A stretch of 64,000 bases of DNA. Source: Streptococcus suis. Lineage in GTDB: Bacteria; Bacillota; Bacilli; Lactobacillales; Streptococcaceae. Shown piece after piece: positions 1 through 9,773 of this stretch. The notes beneath the pieces are model-generated. The model saw only the letters and a list, made by a program, of their open reading frames with translations, searched no databases and had not been told where the DNA came from. The translations under genes and the position numbers were made by a program. The stretch covers positions 62,001 to 126,000 of the forward strand of contig NZ_JAMWEM010000006.1 of NCBI RefSeq assembly GCF_024509525.1, written 5' to 3'. Positions within the stretch are counted from its first letter, which is position 1. Every line of letters begins with the position of its first letter.

Positions 1-3000
1 AACCGTTGATTTGGATCACGGTAAGAGCGCTTGGCTAGTTTGATGGATGTGGTCGAGCGTGTGTTCTTCATGGTGAAGAGGATGAGGCGATTTGCATCTG
101 CTCGAGACAATGATACCGTCTCGTCAGGATTATGAAGAAGGATAGAGCCGTCATGGTTAATCTGGAAACGGTACTCCTTCTGATTGAGTAGATAGCCAGA
201 TGGAGCCTGTTCTTCCTTCAGAATATAGTATCCGTGTTCAAGATTAATCTGATAGATACCAGCACTTGTCAGACCCTGAGCTAAGGCTGTGTCTCCTTTT
301 GTCCAGTTTCCATCTGTCTTATAGATTGAGAATTGAGCATTATCAAGGAGAGTCGCCTCATTTGTACTATCCACTTTTTTGATTTGGAAGTTAAAAGTAC
401 GAATGTTTTTAGCAACCATGACAAGCGTATCCCCCTGCCCTGTCTCAACGGATACAAGAGCCTGATCTGCATCAAGGAGCGTCAAGCGTCCGTCTTCCCC
501 AATCCGAAGGCGCGTATCTCTGATTTTTGTGTAGCCTGATGGAGCTTGGGTCTCTCTAAGGACGTATTCTCCAGGTAGAATATTTGGAAAATCAATTGTG
601 TTATCCAAGTGAGAGTAGCTACCACCCTCAAGGGCTGTCATACGACCGTTAATCAGTACTTGCACCTTATTACTTCCATCTTCGTTTGGTCCCTCAGATG
701 GGTAGAGAGCAAATCGAGCACCAGATACTCCGTTAGTTGGATTATCATAGTCGCGCTTCTTAATCTTCAAGCGATAGGTCTTCACCTTGTTTTTCACTGT
801 GATTTGAATGACTTTGTCTGTAAAGAGCGGTGCGACAGCAATAAGGTCATCGCCATTCTCTACAGTTGTAGTCCCATCCGTAGCGATAATTAGTTTGTAC
901 TTGGTTCCATTTATCTGGAAGCCTGCTGGGGACTGGGTTTCTTGTAGATAGTAGGTACCCGGTGTCAAGGCTGGAATCTCTACTTCCCCAGTCGTTCCTG
1001 TCACCAAGTCACTTCCAACCTGCGTGCGTCCATCCTCACCAAAGAGTTTGAAGGTTGCATTTGCAAGCTTGCGGTTCTCATCCCTGCTATCAACCTTGAT
1101 AATCTTCAGTTTCGGTTTGAAGATGTTGGTCAATTTGAGGTTGAGCCTGTTATCTTTGGTATTAATCTCCGCATTGGTCGGTGCGCCGTCTGCTAACCGA
1201 ACTTGACCATCTTCTCCAACGATAATATCAAACGGTTGAAGCAATTCGTAACCAGCTGGTGCAGCTAACTCACTAATCGTATACGTTCCCTGAGGAAGTT
1301 TAAAGACAGCATTGCCAACATCATTGGATTGAGTCCACCAGGTCAAGGATTTGTTGCTTGGATCAATCGTTGCTCGATAATGTTGGATATGCCAATTATC
1401 ATCGCTAAATAGCGGTGCTGGTCCATTATTTTTTGCCTTGATTTGCAGCTGAACTCCTGCCAAATTGCTCGTCGAATCTAGATTGCTAACCTTTTCGATA
1501 CTGAAATCTGTAAACGGTCTGTTCTTGACGACGAGTTCTATCTCGTTATTGGCATTCACAGCTTGACTTTCCAACAAGTCTTGTGGTCCTTCCACAATCG
1601 TAATTTGTCCATCTAGACTGATGGTCAATTTGATTTTCTGGATCGGATTATAGCCTGTTGGGGCTGTGACCTCTTTGAGGACGTAAGTGCCAGGTCGCAA
1701 ATTGCGGAAAGTAAGGCTGTTACCTGTCTGCGTGGTATTGCCTTGTTCTAACTTAGTAGACTCATTCTCATTGTAGAGTTCGAAGCGAGCGTTGAGACCG
1801 GTTTCTGTATTATTCAGGTCTCGTTTCTTGATAAGCAAATTGTAGGTGAGTAATTCGTTTTTCACGAAGATTTTCAATACATTTGCAGTAGCGGTATCAA
1901 TCGTAACCTTATCTGTTGAATCAACGAGGGTGAAGCGACTCACTGTCTTCATCTGACTTCCGCTGTGTGTCTCCTGTGCGGTTGTCAAGTCTAGTAAGAC
2001 TGGACCAGCTAAAGCACGATAACCAGTTGGCGGTGCGACTTCGACAAGGGCATAACGACCCAGTACCTTGGCTTGTAAAGCCTGACTTGCTTGACCATTT
2101 GTCAATGTAAAGGTTTGGACGAGATTGCTTTCTTGAATGGCTGCAGCAGCGTTCGCAGTTGTCGTCGCATCATCCACCTTATAGAGTTTAAAGGTCACAG
2201 ACTGGTTAATCCGAGCGTTACTCATGTCTCGTTTTTCCACTTGAATCTGTGGATGCTGGATATTGCCAATTGGATATTGACCAGTTGATAATGCACCAAC
2301 GGTTTCTGTAGCTTGAGCTGAGACGGTCAATTCACGAACAGCGTACCACTTCTGCTCTACTCGGTCTTCATTTCTCACACGAATGTAACGAGCTACTATA
2401 TCCGTATCCAACTCAACCAATCCATTGGCTGTATAAGTGGACAGTGGGAAATAGGTGCGTCCGTCTATTGAGTACTCAAGTGTGAAGCGGTTGAATCTAT
2501 CCAGCGGATTGTTCTGATTACCTTGCAAGTAGTGAATGTGACGGACACGTTTCACACCTTGTAGGTCAACCCCTAGATAGGCTCCAGCAGGGATGTTATC
2601 GCCTTGCCCGTTAAAGTTTGAGTAGGTAACTGCTGTCGTGTCATTACCATCAATCGCATTTCCATCTTGTCCAGACTGGATATTCGATAAGTCGCCTGAC
2701 TTGATGAGGGTTGCACCTGCGACACGTTCGCTCGGAGCTGCGTTCGCTACTTTATAGAGAGAAACTCCTGAGCGACTCACAGATACCTTATAGGTAATCG
2801 GCTCGGCCATATAGCCTGCTGGTGGCGCTGTCTCGACAAGGGTATAAGAACCGTAGGTCAGGTTACTAAAGACGAAGTCTGTATTCGCAGCTTGTGTGAC
2901 AGTCACTGGTCGGAAACTTGTGTCGTTGTCTTTTGACAGCGTAAAGGTCATCTGACCCGTGATAAGACTCGGCAAGTTTTCCAATCCCTTGATGCGTTTG

Positions 3001-6000
3001 GAAATGCGAAGGGTTTTCTTACTGTCGTTTTTCACCGTGAGCTCAAGCGTATTGCCACTTGATGCACCAACTTGTAGAAGCTCCGTATCTCCTGACAGGA
3101 TTTGTAATTGACCTGCCTGCGTGATTTCAAGTCGAACTGGTTCTACTTGGATATAGCCTGATGGCGGTGTTACTTCTTTCAAGACATAGATACCTGGCTG
3201 CAGATTTTGGAAGGTGAGGCTATTTCCTGTCTGCGTGGTATTGCCTTGGTCTAACTTAGTAGACTCATTCTCATTGTAGAGTTCGAAGCGAGCGTTGAGG
3301 CCAGAATCGGTTGTCAAGTCTTTCTTGACAATTTTAAGGTTATAGCTTTTCAGTGTATTTTTCACTTTTATACTAATAGCATTTGCAAGAACCCCAGCAA
3401 CACCAGGCAAATCTGCTATGCTGACCGAATTGGTTGAACTTAAAACTCTAAAGCGTGTCACAGCTTTCTGTTGCGTCAACGCATAAGCTTGCGTTGTTTC
3501 GTATAACTCTAGCAACACTGGACCATCCAAACCATCATAACCTTCTGGTGCCTGAGTTTCCACAAGAACATACTTTCCAAGAGCGGTCGCAGTTAACCTA
3601 GTCATGTCACTTTGACCTGTAAAGGTCAAGGTTTGCACAAGATTGCTATCATCAAGAGTAACACTCGATACAGTATCAGCTGTTGTATTGTCATCAACTT
3701 TATAGAGCTTGAAGGTAACAGGTTTTGAGATTTGGTTGTTATTACTATCTACTTTCTCAATTTTGAACTCTGGATTCTCGATGTTTCCAATTTTAATAAT
3801 ATTGGTTGTATCATTACTTCCACCTGCTTCAATCGTTTGGGTAGCATCTCGGACACTTACTTGTAATTCACGAATTCCCAACCATCTATTTGTTCCTGTC
3901 TGTAGATTTCGTACACGAATGTATCGTGCATAGACATCAACCGATTGAGTAAGGTCAAGCGTTGTGAAGTCACCGAGTGATTGGTAGGTGATGCCATCTG
4001 ATGAATACTCAAGGGTATAGCTATCCATCTTGTCACGGTCACTACCGTCTGTGGCATTTTTACCTTGGGCAAAGAGAATCTGAGTCACACGTTGAACCGA
4101 ACCTAGATCTACTCCCCACCATTGACCTTCATTCAATGTCGAGTTCGACAGTCGATATAATGCTCCAGTTGTCAGATTACCGTCTAGCGCCTTATCTTCT
4201 GTACTAGAACCGTGGGTTGTGGTAGCTGCAATGTCAGCTGACTTTATGACACGTAGACCAGTCGCAAGGTGACTACTAGTATCTGAATTAGGGTAGAAGC
4301 GCACGCTACCATCTCTATCGACCTGTATCGTGTAAGTTTCTGTAGATTTGATATAGCCGGATGGCGCTTGAGTTTCTGTCAGAGTATAGACCCCAGGCTG
4401 AAGGTTTTCAAAGATAAAATCTTGGCTTGCAGCCTGCTGTTTAACGATGGTGACATTTGGATCATCATTCTTTGTCAACGTAAAGGTCATTTGCCCAGTG
4501 ATAAGATTGGTCAAATCACTAATCCCCTTGATACGTTTACTAACTTTGAATCTGCCAAGTGGGTAGTTCTTTACTTTTATTGTAATCGTATCTGGTGAGC
4601 TCGTTGTCACATCAATACCTTCAAGATAATCACTAGACACTTCTACTACACCATCTGCCCGAATGGTAAATGGTACCAAACCTGATAAGCCGATATAACC
4701 TGATGGAGCCGTTTCTTCTTTGATGTAGTAAGTTCCAGGAGCAAAGTTTTTAGGGAAACTTACTTCTCCATTGGTAAAGTTTGAAATTTGCCCATCAATG
4801 ACATTCCCTTGGCTATCAGTGATACCGATGCGGGTCTGCACTGTTACTTTTTGTCCAGTCAGTGCATCGACTTTCTGCACTTTAACCTTATAAGTTGGAG
4901 GGCGGTTAATAATTTGACTGCCTCCTGATGCAAATGTAATCGCACCTGTATCAGATACTGTGAAACGAGCAACCGCTGTGGTTGGCTTGCTATAACCTGA
5001 AGGCGCACTAGTTTCCCAGAGTTCGTAAGTTGTGCCTCCTTGTAAATGGTCTACACGAAGTTTCCCTTGGCTATTTGAGGTCAACCCAGTTAGCACTCGT
5101 TTATAACCTGTCTGTGTCATCTGACGAAGTTCAAACACTGCATCTGCAAGTGGTTGCCCTTGCTCATTCACCTTTGTAAACTCGGTACTGAAGTCCTCAT
5201 CAACAACGTCGATGCTAAAGTTACCATTGACAACCTCTATTGCACCTGTCTGAGTATTGGACAGATCTGTTAATTTCCGTATTTTTAGCTCACCGTTCTC
5301 CTCATAGACTTCAATATCTAGTGGAGTAATCGGCTTATAACCCGCTGGAGCTTTTGTCTCCGTCAAGGTATAGGTGCCTTTTGTTAGGTTTGCAAAAACA
5401 AACTGACTCGCAGGAATATCATTCCCTATAGTAATGTCATAATTTCCACCATTTTTGCTCTGAAGCCTGAAGACAGCACCTTTTAGTGGCTGACTTTCAC
5501 CAAGCTCAAACTTATTGATTTGCAGCGTTGTTGGCTTGGTATTGACAACTTCTGTTGGATTATTGGCATCGTATTGTTTGCCATCAATGGTAATGTTTTG
5601 ACTATTAGTTACAACAATCGTGTGTTCTGTCGGGTCTAAGATATAGCCAGGTGGCGCACTTATTTCTTTAAAAGTGTAGGTTCCAGCTAAGAGTTCTGAG
5701 AAGGTAAACTCACCATTGGCATTGCTCCGTACCGTTTGATACGGCTTTTTATTGGCGTCGTAAAGGGTAAATGCCGCTCCTTCGAGAGCTTTCTTTTGAC
5801 CATTTTCGATACTAACTTTTTTCAGTTTTAAACTATACCAGTCTGTCGGATAGGCACCACCACGTGCTGTCGTCTCGGCGGCACGGCGATAAATCTTCTG
5901 CGCCCCTCCAACACCACTATAAAGCGCTTTTTGAGCACCATTATAATAGTAACCTCCATTGGTCGCAGCACCTTTTCTCATCTTGATACGAGCAACCAAT

Positions 6001-9000
6001 GCTTTATTCTGAAGGTTCTCATAGTAAAACTCAAGCGTATAGTTAGAAGTAAAGCCGTCAAACGATGGATTAGATGTATTCTCTTGCTTAATGTAGACTG
6101 CTACACCATACGTTGTCCCTGGTATGTAATAGTGATACTGAGTATGTCCGTTTTTACTAGATGTCCCTTTAAAAGTCATCTTCACCGGATTCGTGTAGGA
6201 AGCGGCGGCAGTCGCATCTGCAATGTAAAACTCAATATCCGTCCCCACACTCTGGTCAGTATTTCCATAGGTATACAAACTCATCTGTGGATGAATCAAA
6301 TCCCAAAAATTGTTTGTTCTCGTACCTAAATAATCACCGCCTGTGTTATACATCAGGTCCCAAATGATGTAATCTTCCCCTTGTTCATACTCGTATTTGT
6401 TCACCCCATCAAACTCATGGAGATCCCCTTCATCTGAACCGTTATTTGTCGCGTTGAGAGTCCCAGTTGTGCTGATCGTTTTATTGTCATAGGAGAACGA
6501 TCCCCCCGAATAACTTCCTGTAAAGTTCAGTTGTTTTGTAAGAAGTGTTGATTTAGTATATTCCCATTCATACCACTTTGGAAGGACGGGGTCAACACCT
6601 GTAAGGTAGGGACCTCTAAAGGAAGTGTCATTATTTTTTTGAATAATGTTACTTGGTTGACTTCCGATGGTATACCAACCGCTATATTCTGAAACAGAGT
6701 AAGCGTTCTTTGTCAAGACAAATTTTAATTCTCTATCTTTTGTATGATAAACCTTTGCAATCTCTCGACCGTTATTATCATAGACTGGTGTCCACTCTTG
6801 ATTTGGATTGGCTGGGTGATCCAGTTTCAATTCCTCTGGAATTTGAACTGTAAAGCTGTCCCCTTCCTGTGCGTACGGCGGGATTTTGAAACCAAGTTTC
6901 AAAGACCCACTAAATCCACCCCACTTCGTACTACCACTTTTGTACTTAATATAGTTAATATCAACTGGTTCAACAGAGGTAATTCCGTAGTTGGTAGGAG
7001 TTCCAGGAGGCCCTGGAAGCGTCGATGAAGACTCGTCTTTTTTGTTATTGAAAAGGTAGGTCAAGCTTTCGAGGTCAAAGGTAGCCGATGCCAGAATGTA
7101 GCCAGTAGGTACGGTTTCATTGACTTCATAGTGAATCCGCTTCTTCATCGCTGTCGCACCTGTCCCTGAGAATTTAGGAACATCATTTACCGTAATGGTC
7201 GCCTGACCTGCAGACAATGTTTTGGTTTGGTTGACAGTACCACCAGTGATAGTGAAGCTTGTATTTACTGGTGTTGCTCCGTTTACCCAATTTTTCTGGA
7301 TTTTTATATCACCTTTCAGAGCTTCTAGTTGTGCTCCTGAAATAGTATGGTTAAGTTTCTCGTTTATAACATTCGTTACTGTCTTAACCAGAGCGATAGC
7401 ACCTGCTGGTACATTGCTAACCGTAATCTGATTCCCAGTCGGAGTGACCGTCTCGGCTCTAGTTTCAGTATAGGTTCCATTGCTTGGTTCATAGATGTAA
7501 ACTTTGTATTCATGGACAGCTTGTGAGCTATCTAAAGCAACGTCGAATGTAAACGTTTGTGAATCTTTAGTATCATTTAACTGCGAACTAGTCCATTCGA
7601 TGACTCTATCATTGCCATCACGATACTTACCAATGGTACGGTTGACGTTCGATGTATTGACAGTCTCGACTTTTAAATCACCCAACACTCCACCATCTTC
7701 TTGAGCCGGAAGTGTAATGGTATCTGCTGTTGATAAGGTACGCGTTTCAGCTTGACTTAAGGTAACTGACGTACCATTATAGGTAAGTTTACTTCCTTTT
7801 GGAGCGTTAACCGTTACTTCGGAACGATAATCCAAACTATAGTTATCACTTGGAATCACTACAGGAGTTTCAATCGTATAGACATAAGTCCCATTTTCAA
7901 CCGGTAAGTTATCTGTTGCCGATTTGAAATTGTCGGAACTTCCAAAGTAGGTCGTATTGGTTGTTATCGGAGTGCCATTTTTTGTGACCGAGGTAATTCG
8001 TGGTTCTCCTAGACCTGAGTCCGTTGTGGTGGAGAAGGCATTTCTAATAGAGGTGATATTGCTATTGGCGCCTCCTACCGTAGTCGTATACTCCCAGATG
8101 ATTTTTGTGGTATTAGTAGCTGAGTCAACTACTACCTCCTTTTTCTCTAAGACTCCATCTTGGGAATAACTTTGATAGACCCCTGGAATAGAAATTGTGA
8201 TGGGCTTGAAGATGTACTTGAAGATAGACTCTTCACGTGTATAGGTAGTTGTTGTTCCATCTGGGTTTGTAACAGTTGTTGTAGTCGAATAAGAAGCTGC
8301 TTCTGTAACAGCTCTCCTGCTTCGAGAAGAACGGCTAATACCACCATTCTGTCGTTCCGATGCATTCTTTTCAGTATTGGTAACACGAATCGTCCTGGTT
8401 GTTTCTGCCTCTGTCAGTTCCACCGTTTCAATCTGTTCAGCGATTGTATAATCTGAATTGGAAGTGAGTTGCTTTATCGTGTAAGACCCCAGTGCGATAT
8501 TTTCAAAGGTCACATTTCCGTTTAAGTCCGTCTTCCCTTTCATCGTTTGCTCTGGATGAGCGACCGATGAGATCTCAAACTCACTTTCGGTCAAGGGCAC
8601 CTGAGGGTCAGGGTTATTCTCTTCATAGGCTCTCAGCTGAATAGTAATACTGCCGGGACCTCTAGGAATCACCGTTGAGGCATTTATTTCCGTCGTCTCT
8701 TGGTTGGTAAATACAGATTGATTTTCTTTGAGAATGGTCAGGTAATGCTCGTTGATCATTGCGACCATTTCCCCAGTTTGAACCTCGGAAACCTTTTTGA
8801 AAACAAAGACATGCTCCTCAAATCGCTTACTACTGTCACTTGGGTCTGTATTTAAGGTGATAGAGCGGTCAGCACTGGGTTTGATTTTCAGTGAATAGTA
8901 GCCTTCGCCATAAACCGGTAATTGTTCGAGGCCGGCTGCGAGTGCGTCGCTACCCGCTGCTGCAACCTTCCTATCGTTTTCATTATAAGCCTCATCTCGG

Positions 9001-9323
9001 TAGAAACCTTCAGGAAGTATATCCTGACCTTGGTCATTTTGTTGCAAAGCCAGACCGCTTTGTAGCACCAAGGTCAATCCTTGATCGTCGATTTCTCCTT
9101 CTGCAGCTTTGAGTTTGACAGCTAATTGTTCGGAATTCGTTTGTTTCTTATCAATGGTAAGCGATAACTTAGTGGTATCCTCTTGATAGGATTTTAAGTA
9201 TGTATCGCGTATCATTGCTTCTTCCGAAGTCGTTTCTGATAAGGCGATAGCTGTTGTCGTTATAGAGTCTATGACTAACAAAGCAAATAAAAACTTGCTT
9301 ACTACTTTTACCCACGATTTCAA
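1..9323 (-). CDS. Giant SpaA/Cna-B repeat surface adhesin, 3' end outside the window
   Basis: Minus-strand translation is open from a TTG start at 9323 to the left edge, at least 3,107 codons with no stop; spot translations near 7060, 5340, 3960, 2420 and 59 all stay in this frame. Residues 1-26 form a signal peptide (KSWVKVVSKF, then a hydrophobic core ending ITTTAIA). A first SpaA-like domain (about 8700-8400) and a basic SRSSRSRR stretch follow. Next come adhesin-type folds (about 8250-6300) with a GDSFTVQIPEELKL motif resembling Ig-like adhesion domains. At least 14 SpaA/Cna-B type repeats then follow, each ending in an APxGY-like motif (near 5650, 5340, 5000, 4700, 4360, 3545, 3155, 2815, 2030, 1660, 1250, 925, 540 and 205). 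Two F5/8C (discoidin) domains lie at about 4270-3850 and 2740-2320, each with ARYIRVRN. Such proteins are normally sortase-anchored and stabilised by isopeptide bonds. An LPxTG motif is expected beyond the window but is not seen. Role inferred: host adhesion, perhaps to glycans or matrix. Confidence 0.88.
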   Translation of the reverse strand, partial: MKSWVKVVSKFLFALLVIDSITTTAIALSETTSEEAMIRDTYLKSYQEDTTKLSLTIDKKQTNSEQLAVKLKAAEGEIDDQGLTLVLQSGLALQQNDQGQDILPEGFYRDEAYNENDRKVAAAGSDALAAGLEQLPVYGEGYYSLKIKPSADRSITLNTDPSDSSKRFEEHVFVFKKVSEVQTGEMVAMINEHYLTILKENQSVFTNQETTEINASTVIPRGPGSITIQLRAYEENNPDPQVPLTESEFEISSVAHPEQTMKGKTDLNGNVTFENIALGSYTIKQLTSNSDYTIAEQIETVELTEAETTRTIRVTNTEKNASERQNGGISRSSRSRRAVTEAASYSTTTTVTNPDGTTTTYTREESIFKYIFKPITISIPGVYQSYSQDGVLEKKEVVVDSATNTTKIIWEYTTTVGGANSNITSIRNAFSTTTDSGLGEPRITSVTKNGTPITTNTTYFGSSDNFKSATDNLPVENGTYVYTIETPVVIPSDNYSLDYRSEVTVNAPKGSKLTYNGTSVTLSQAETRTLSTADTITLPAQEDGGVLGDLKVETVNTSNVNRTIGKYRDGNDRVIEWTSSQLNDTKDSQTFTFDVALDSSQAVHEYKVYIYEPSNGTYTETRAETVTPTGNQITVSNVPAGAIALVKTVTNVINEKLNHTISGAQLEALKGDIKIQKNWVNGATPVNTSFTITGGTVNQTKTLSAGQATITVNDVPKFSGTGATAMKKRIHYEVNETVPTGYILASATFDLESLTYLFNNKKDESSSTLPGPPGTPTNYGITSVEPVDINYIKYKSGSTKWGGFSGSLKLGFKIPPYAQEGDSFTVQIPEELKLDHPANPNQEWTPVYDNNGREIAKVYHTKDRELKFVLTKNAYSVSEYSGWYTIGSQPSNIIQKNNDTSFRGPYLTGVDPVLPKWYEWEYTKSTLLTKQLNFTGSYSGGSFSYDNKTISTTGTLNATNNGSDEGDLHEFDGVNKYEYEQGEDYIIWDLMYNTGGDYLGTRTNNFWDLIHPQMSLYTYGNTDQSVGTDIEFYIADATAAASYTNPVKMTFKGTSSKNGHTQYHYYIPGTTYGVAVYIKQENTSNPSFDGFTSNYTLEFYYENLQNKALVARIKMRKGAATNGGYYYNGAQKALYSGVGGAQKIYRRAAETTARGGAYPTDWYSLKLKKVSIENGQKKALEGAAFTLYDANKKPYQTVRSNANGEFTFSELLAGTYTFKEISAPPGYILDPTEHTIVVTNSQNITIDGKQYDANNPTEVVNTKPTTLQINKFELGESQPLKGAVFRLQSKNGGNYDITIGNDIPASQFVFANLTKGTYTLTETKAPAGYKPITPLDIEVYEENGELKIRKLTDLSNTQTGAIEVVNGNFSIDVVDEDFSTEFTKVNEQGQPLADAVFELRQMTQTGYKRVLTGLTSNSQGKLRVDHLQGGTTYELWETSAPSGYSKPTTAVARFTVSDTGAITFASGGSQIINRPPTYKVKVQKVDALTGQKVTVQTRIGITDSQGNVIDGQISNFTNGEVSFPKNFAPGTYYIKEETAPSGYIGLSGLVPFTIRADGVVEVSSDYLEGIDVTTSSPDTITIKVKNYPLGRFKVSKRIKGISDLTNLITGQMTFTLTKNDDPNVTIVKQQAASQDFIFENLQPGVYTLTETQAPSGYIKSTETYTIQVDRDGSVRFYPNSDTSSHLATGLRVIKSADIAATTTHGSSTEDKALDGNLTTGALYRLSNSTLNEGQWWGVDLGSVQRVTQILFAQGKNATDGSDRDKMDSYTLEYSSDGITYQSLGDFTTLDLTQSVDVYARYIRVRNLQTGTNRWLGIRELQVSVRDATQTIEAGGSNDTTNIIKIGNIENPEFKIEKVDSNNNQISKPVTFKLYKVDDNTTADTVSSVTLDDSNLVQTLTFTGQSDMTRLTATALGKYVLVETQAPEGYDGLDGPVLLELYETTQAYALTQQKAVTRFRVLSSTNSVSIADLPGVAGVLANAISIKVKNTLKSYNLKIVKKDLTTDSGLNARFELYNENESTKLDQGNTTQTGNSLTFQNLQPGIYVLKEVTPPSGYIQVEPVRLEITQAGQLQILSGDTELLQVGASSGNTLELTVKNDSKKTLRISKRIKGLENLPSLITGQMTFTLSKDNDTSFRPVTVTQAANTDFVFSNLTYGSYTLVETAPPAGYMAEPITYKVSVSRSGVSLYKVANAAPSERVAGATLIKSGDLSNIQSGQDGNAIDGNDTTAVTYSNFNGQGDNIPAGAYLGVDLQGVKRVRHIHYLQGNQNNPLDRFNRFTLEYSIDGRTYFPLSTYTANGLVELDTDIVARYIRVRNEDRVEQKWYAVRELTVSAQATETVGALSTGQYPIGNIQHPQIQVEKRDMSNARINQSVTFKLYKVDDATTTANAAAAIQESNLVQTFTLTNGQASQALQAKVLGRYALVEVAPPTGYRALAGPVLLDLTTAQETHSGSQMKTVSRFTLVDSTDKVTIDTATANVLKIFVKNELLTYNLLIKKRDLNNTETGLNARFELYNENESTKLEQGNTTQTGNSLTFRNLRPGTYVLKEVTAPTGYNPIQKIKLTISLDGQITIVEGPQDLLESQAVNANNEIELVVKNRPFTDFSIEKVSNLDSTSNLAGVQLQIKAKNNGPAPLFSDDNWHIQHYRATIDPSNKSLTWWTQSNDVGNAVFKLPQGTYTISELAAPAGYELLQPFDIIVGEDGQVRLADGAPTNAEINTKDNRLNLKLTNIFKPKLKIIKVDSRDENRKLANATFKLFGEDGRTQVGSDLVTGTTGEVEIPALTPGTYYLQETQSPAGFQINGTKYKLIIATDGTTTVENGDDLIAVAPLFTDKVIQITVKNKVKTYRLKIKKRDYDNPTNGVSGARFALYPSEGPNEDGSNKVQVLINGRMTALEGGSYSHLDNTIDFPNILPGEYVLRETQAPSGYTKIRDTRLRIGEDGRLTLLDADQALVSVETGQGDTLVMVAKNIRTFNFQIKKVDSTNEATLLDNAQFSIYKTDGNWTKGDTALAQGLTSAGIYQINLEHGYYILKEEQAPSGYLLNQKEYRFQINHDGSILLHNPDETVSLSRADANRLILFTMKNTRSTTSIKLAKRSYRDPNQR
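1530..3030 (-). repeat. Second copy of a 1.5-kb intragenic module (SpaA, discoidin, SpaA, SpaA)
   Basis: The encoded order repeats that of 3030-4560: an ISKRIKG...LITGQMTFTL domain, a discoidin domain with VARYIRVRN, a VTFKLYKVDD domain and a GLNARFELYNENESTK domain. DNA identity is highest around 1715-1800, which matches 3215-3305 with only a few differences at an offset of about 1.5 kb. This suggests a recent or gene-converted duplication. Boundaries are approximate. Confidence 0.75.
3030..4560 (-). repeat. First copy of the 1.5-kb intragenic module
   Basis: This copy is nearer the N-terminus. It encodes VSKRIKG...LITGQMTFTL, then a discoidin domain with ARYIRVRN and NRWLGIRELQVSVRD, then VTFKLYKVDD and GLNARFELYNENESTK domains. 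It abuts the second copy directly. Tandem modules of this size could expand or contract by recombination. Confidence 0.75.
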
Positions 9324-9350
9324 CTTTTTTCTCTCTCTCCTCGTAAAAAT

Positions 9351-9396
9351 AGAAAAAAATTACCCCCCCCCTTAAATATCTAAGGAGGGGTAATTT
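9351..9396 (-). promoter_or_regulatory. Terminator-like leader hairpin containing a G9 tract
   Basis: On the minus strand the arm AAATTACCCCTCCTTA (9396-9381) pairs with TAAG(G)nTAATTT, where the plus strand has nine C (9363-9371). The stem is followed by a run of seven T. It lies between the promoter and the adhesin start codon. Seven G would pair fully with CCCCTCC, allowing one G-T wobble, so nine G leave a two-base bulge. The arm contains CTCCT, which could also pair with the AGGAG ribosome binding site (9338-9346 region). Attenuation or translational switching is inference. Confidence 0.55.
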
Positions 9397-9412
9397 CCTT
9401 ATTTGCTTGTGT

Positions 9413-9441
9413 AGTATATCATAATTATTTAGGAAGTTCAA
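9413..9441 (-). promoter_or_regulatory. Promoter of the giant adhesin gene
   Basis: The minus strand has TTGAAC (9441-9436), a 17-bp spacer and TATACT (9418-9413). Transcription would begin near 9405, giving a leader of about 80 nt that contains the G9 hairpin. Confidence 0.65.
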
Positions 9442-9446
9442 GTACC

Positions 9447-9670
9447 CGTGGTGCTAGTTCACGCCGTACGCATGAAGAAAATGCATGCAACTATTTTCTA
9501 GTTACATGCATTTTTCAAAATATTTCCATAAAACTTACACTTTAACGGGGGTAATCCCTCATTTTCAAAGCTATTATATCACTTTTTTCAATAAAAAATT
9601 GATGTTAATATTGAAAATATGATTTCCGAAAACGAAATTTTCTTCATGCGTTTGGCGTGGTGCTAGTTCA
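9447..9670. mobile_element. Small inverted-repeat element (MITE-like) between direct repeats
   Basis: Imperfect 22-bp inverted repeats (9461-9482 and 9637-9658, 20 of 22 matching) bound about 198 bp with no ORF. A 15-bp direct repeat, CGTGGTGCTAGTTCA, is present at 9447-9461 and 9656-9670. This is the arrangement of a non-autonomous element with a target-site duplication, although the direct repeats overlap the ends slightly. The parent transposase is unknown. Confidence 0.5.
9478..9516. terminator. Long bidirectional hairpin
   Basis: AAATGCATG and AACTA pair with TAGTT and CATGCATTT around a TTTTC loop, with one internal mismatch. T-rich sequence follows on the plus strand and A-rich sequence precedes it. 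It could end transcription in either direction within the small element. Confidence 0.55.
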
Positions 9671-9773
9671 TTTCAAAATTGCAGCGTTACAATTGATGTG
9701 AGACCTGAGAAGTCAAAAAGAAGATTCCCTGATATGATAAGAGTACCACCACTCACCAAAAAGGAATCTTCTC

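Noticed and set aside
3857..4072. Short minus-strand ORFs inside the adhesin gene (also at 281-475 and 8147-8386)
   Set aside because: They are in frames offset from the main reading frame, which is open across all of them.
1..9323. Regularly spaced similar sequences, considered as a CRISPR array or tandem DNA repeat
   Set aside because: The similarity is at protein level (SpaA/Cna-B domains of uneven length). There are no short identical repeats with unique spacers.
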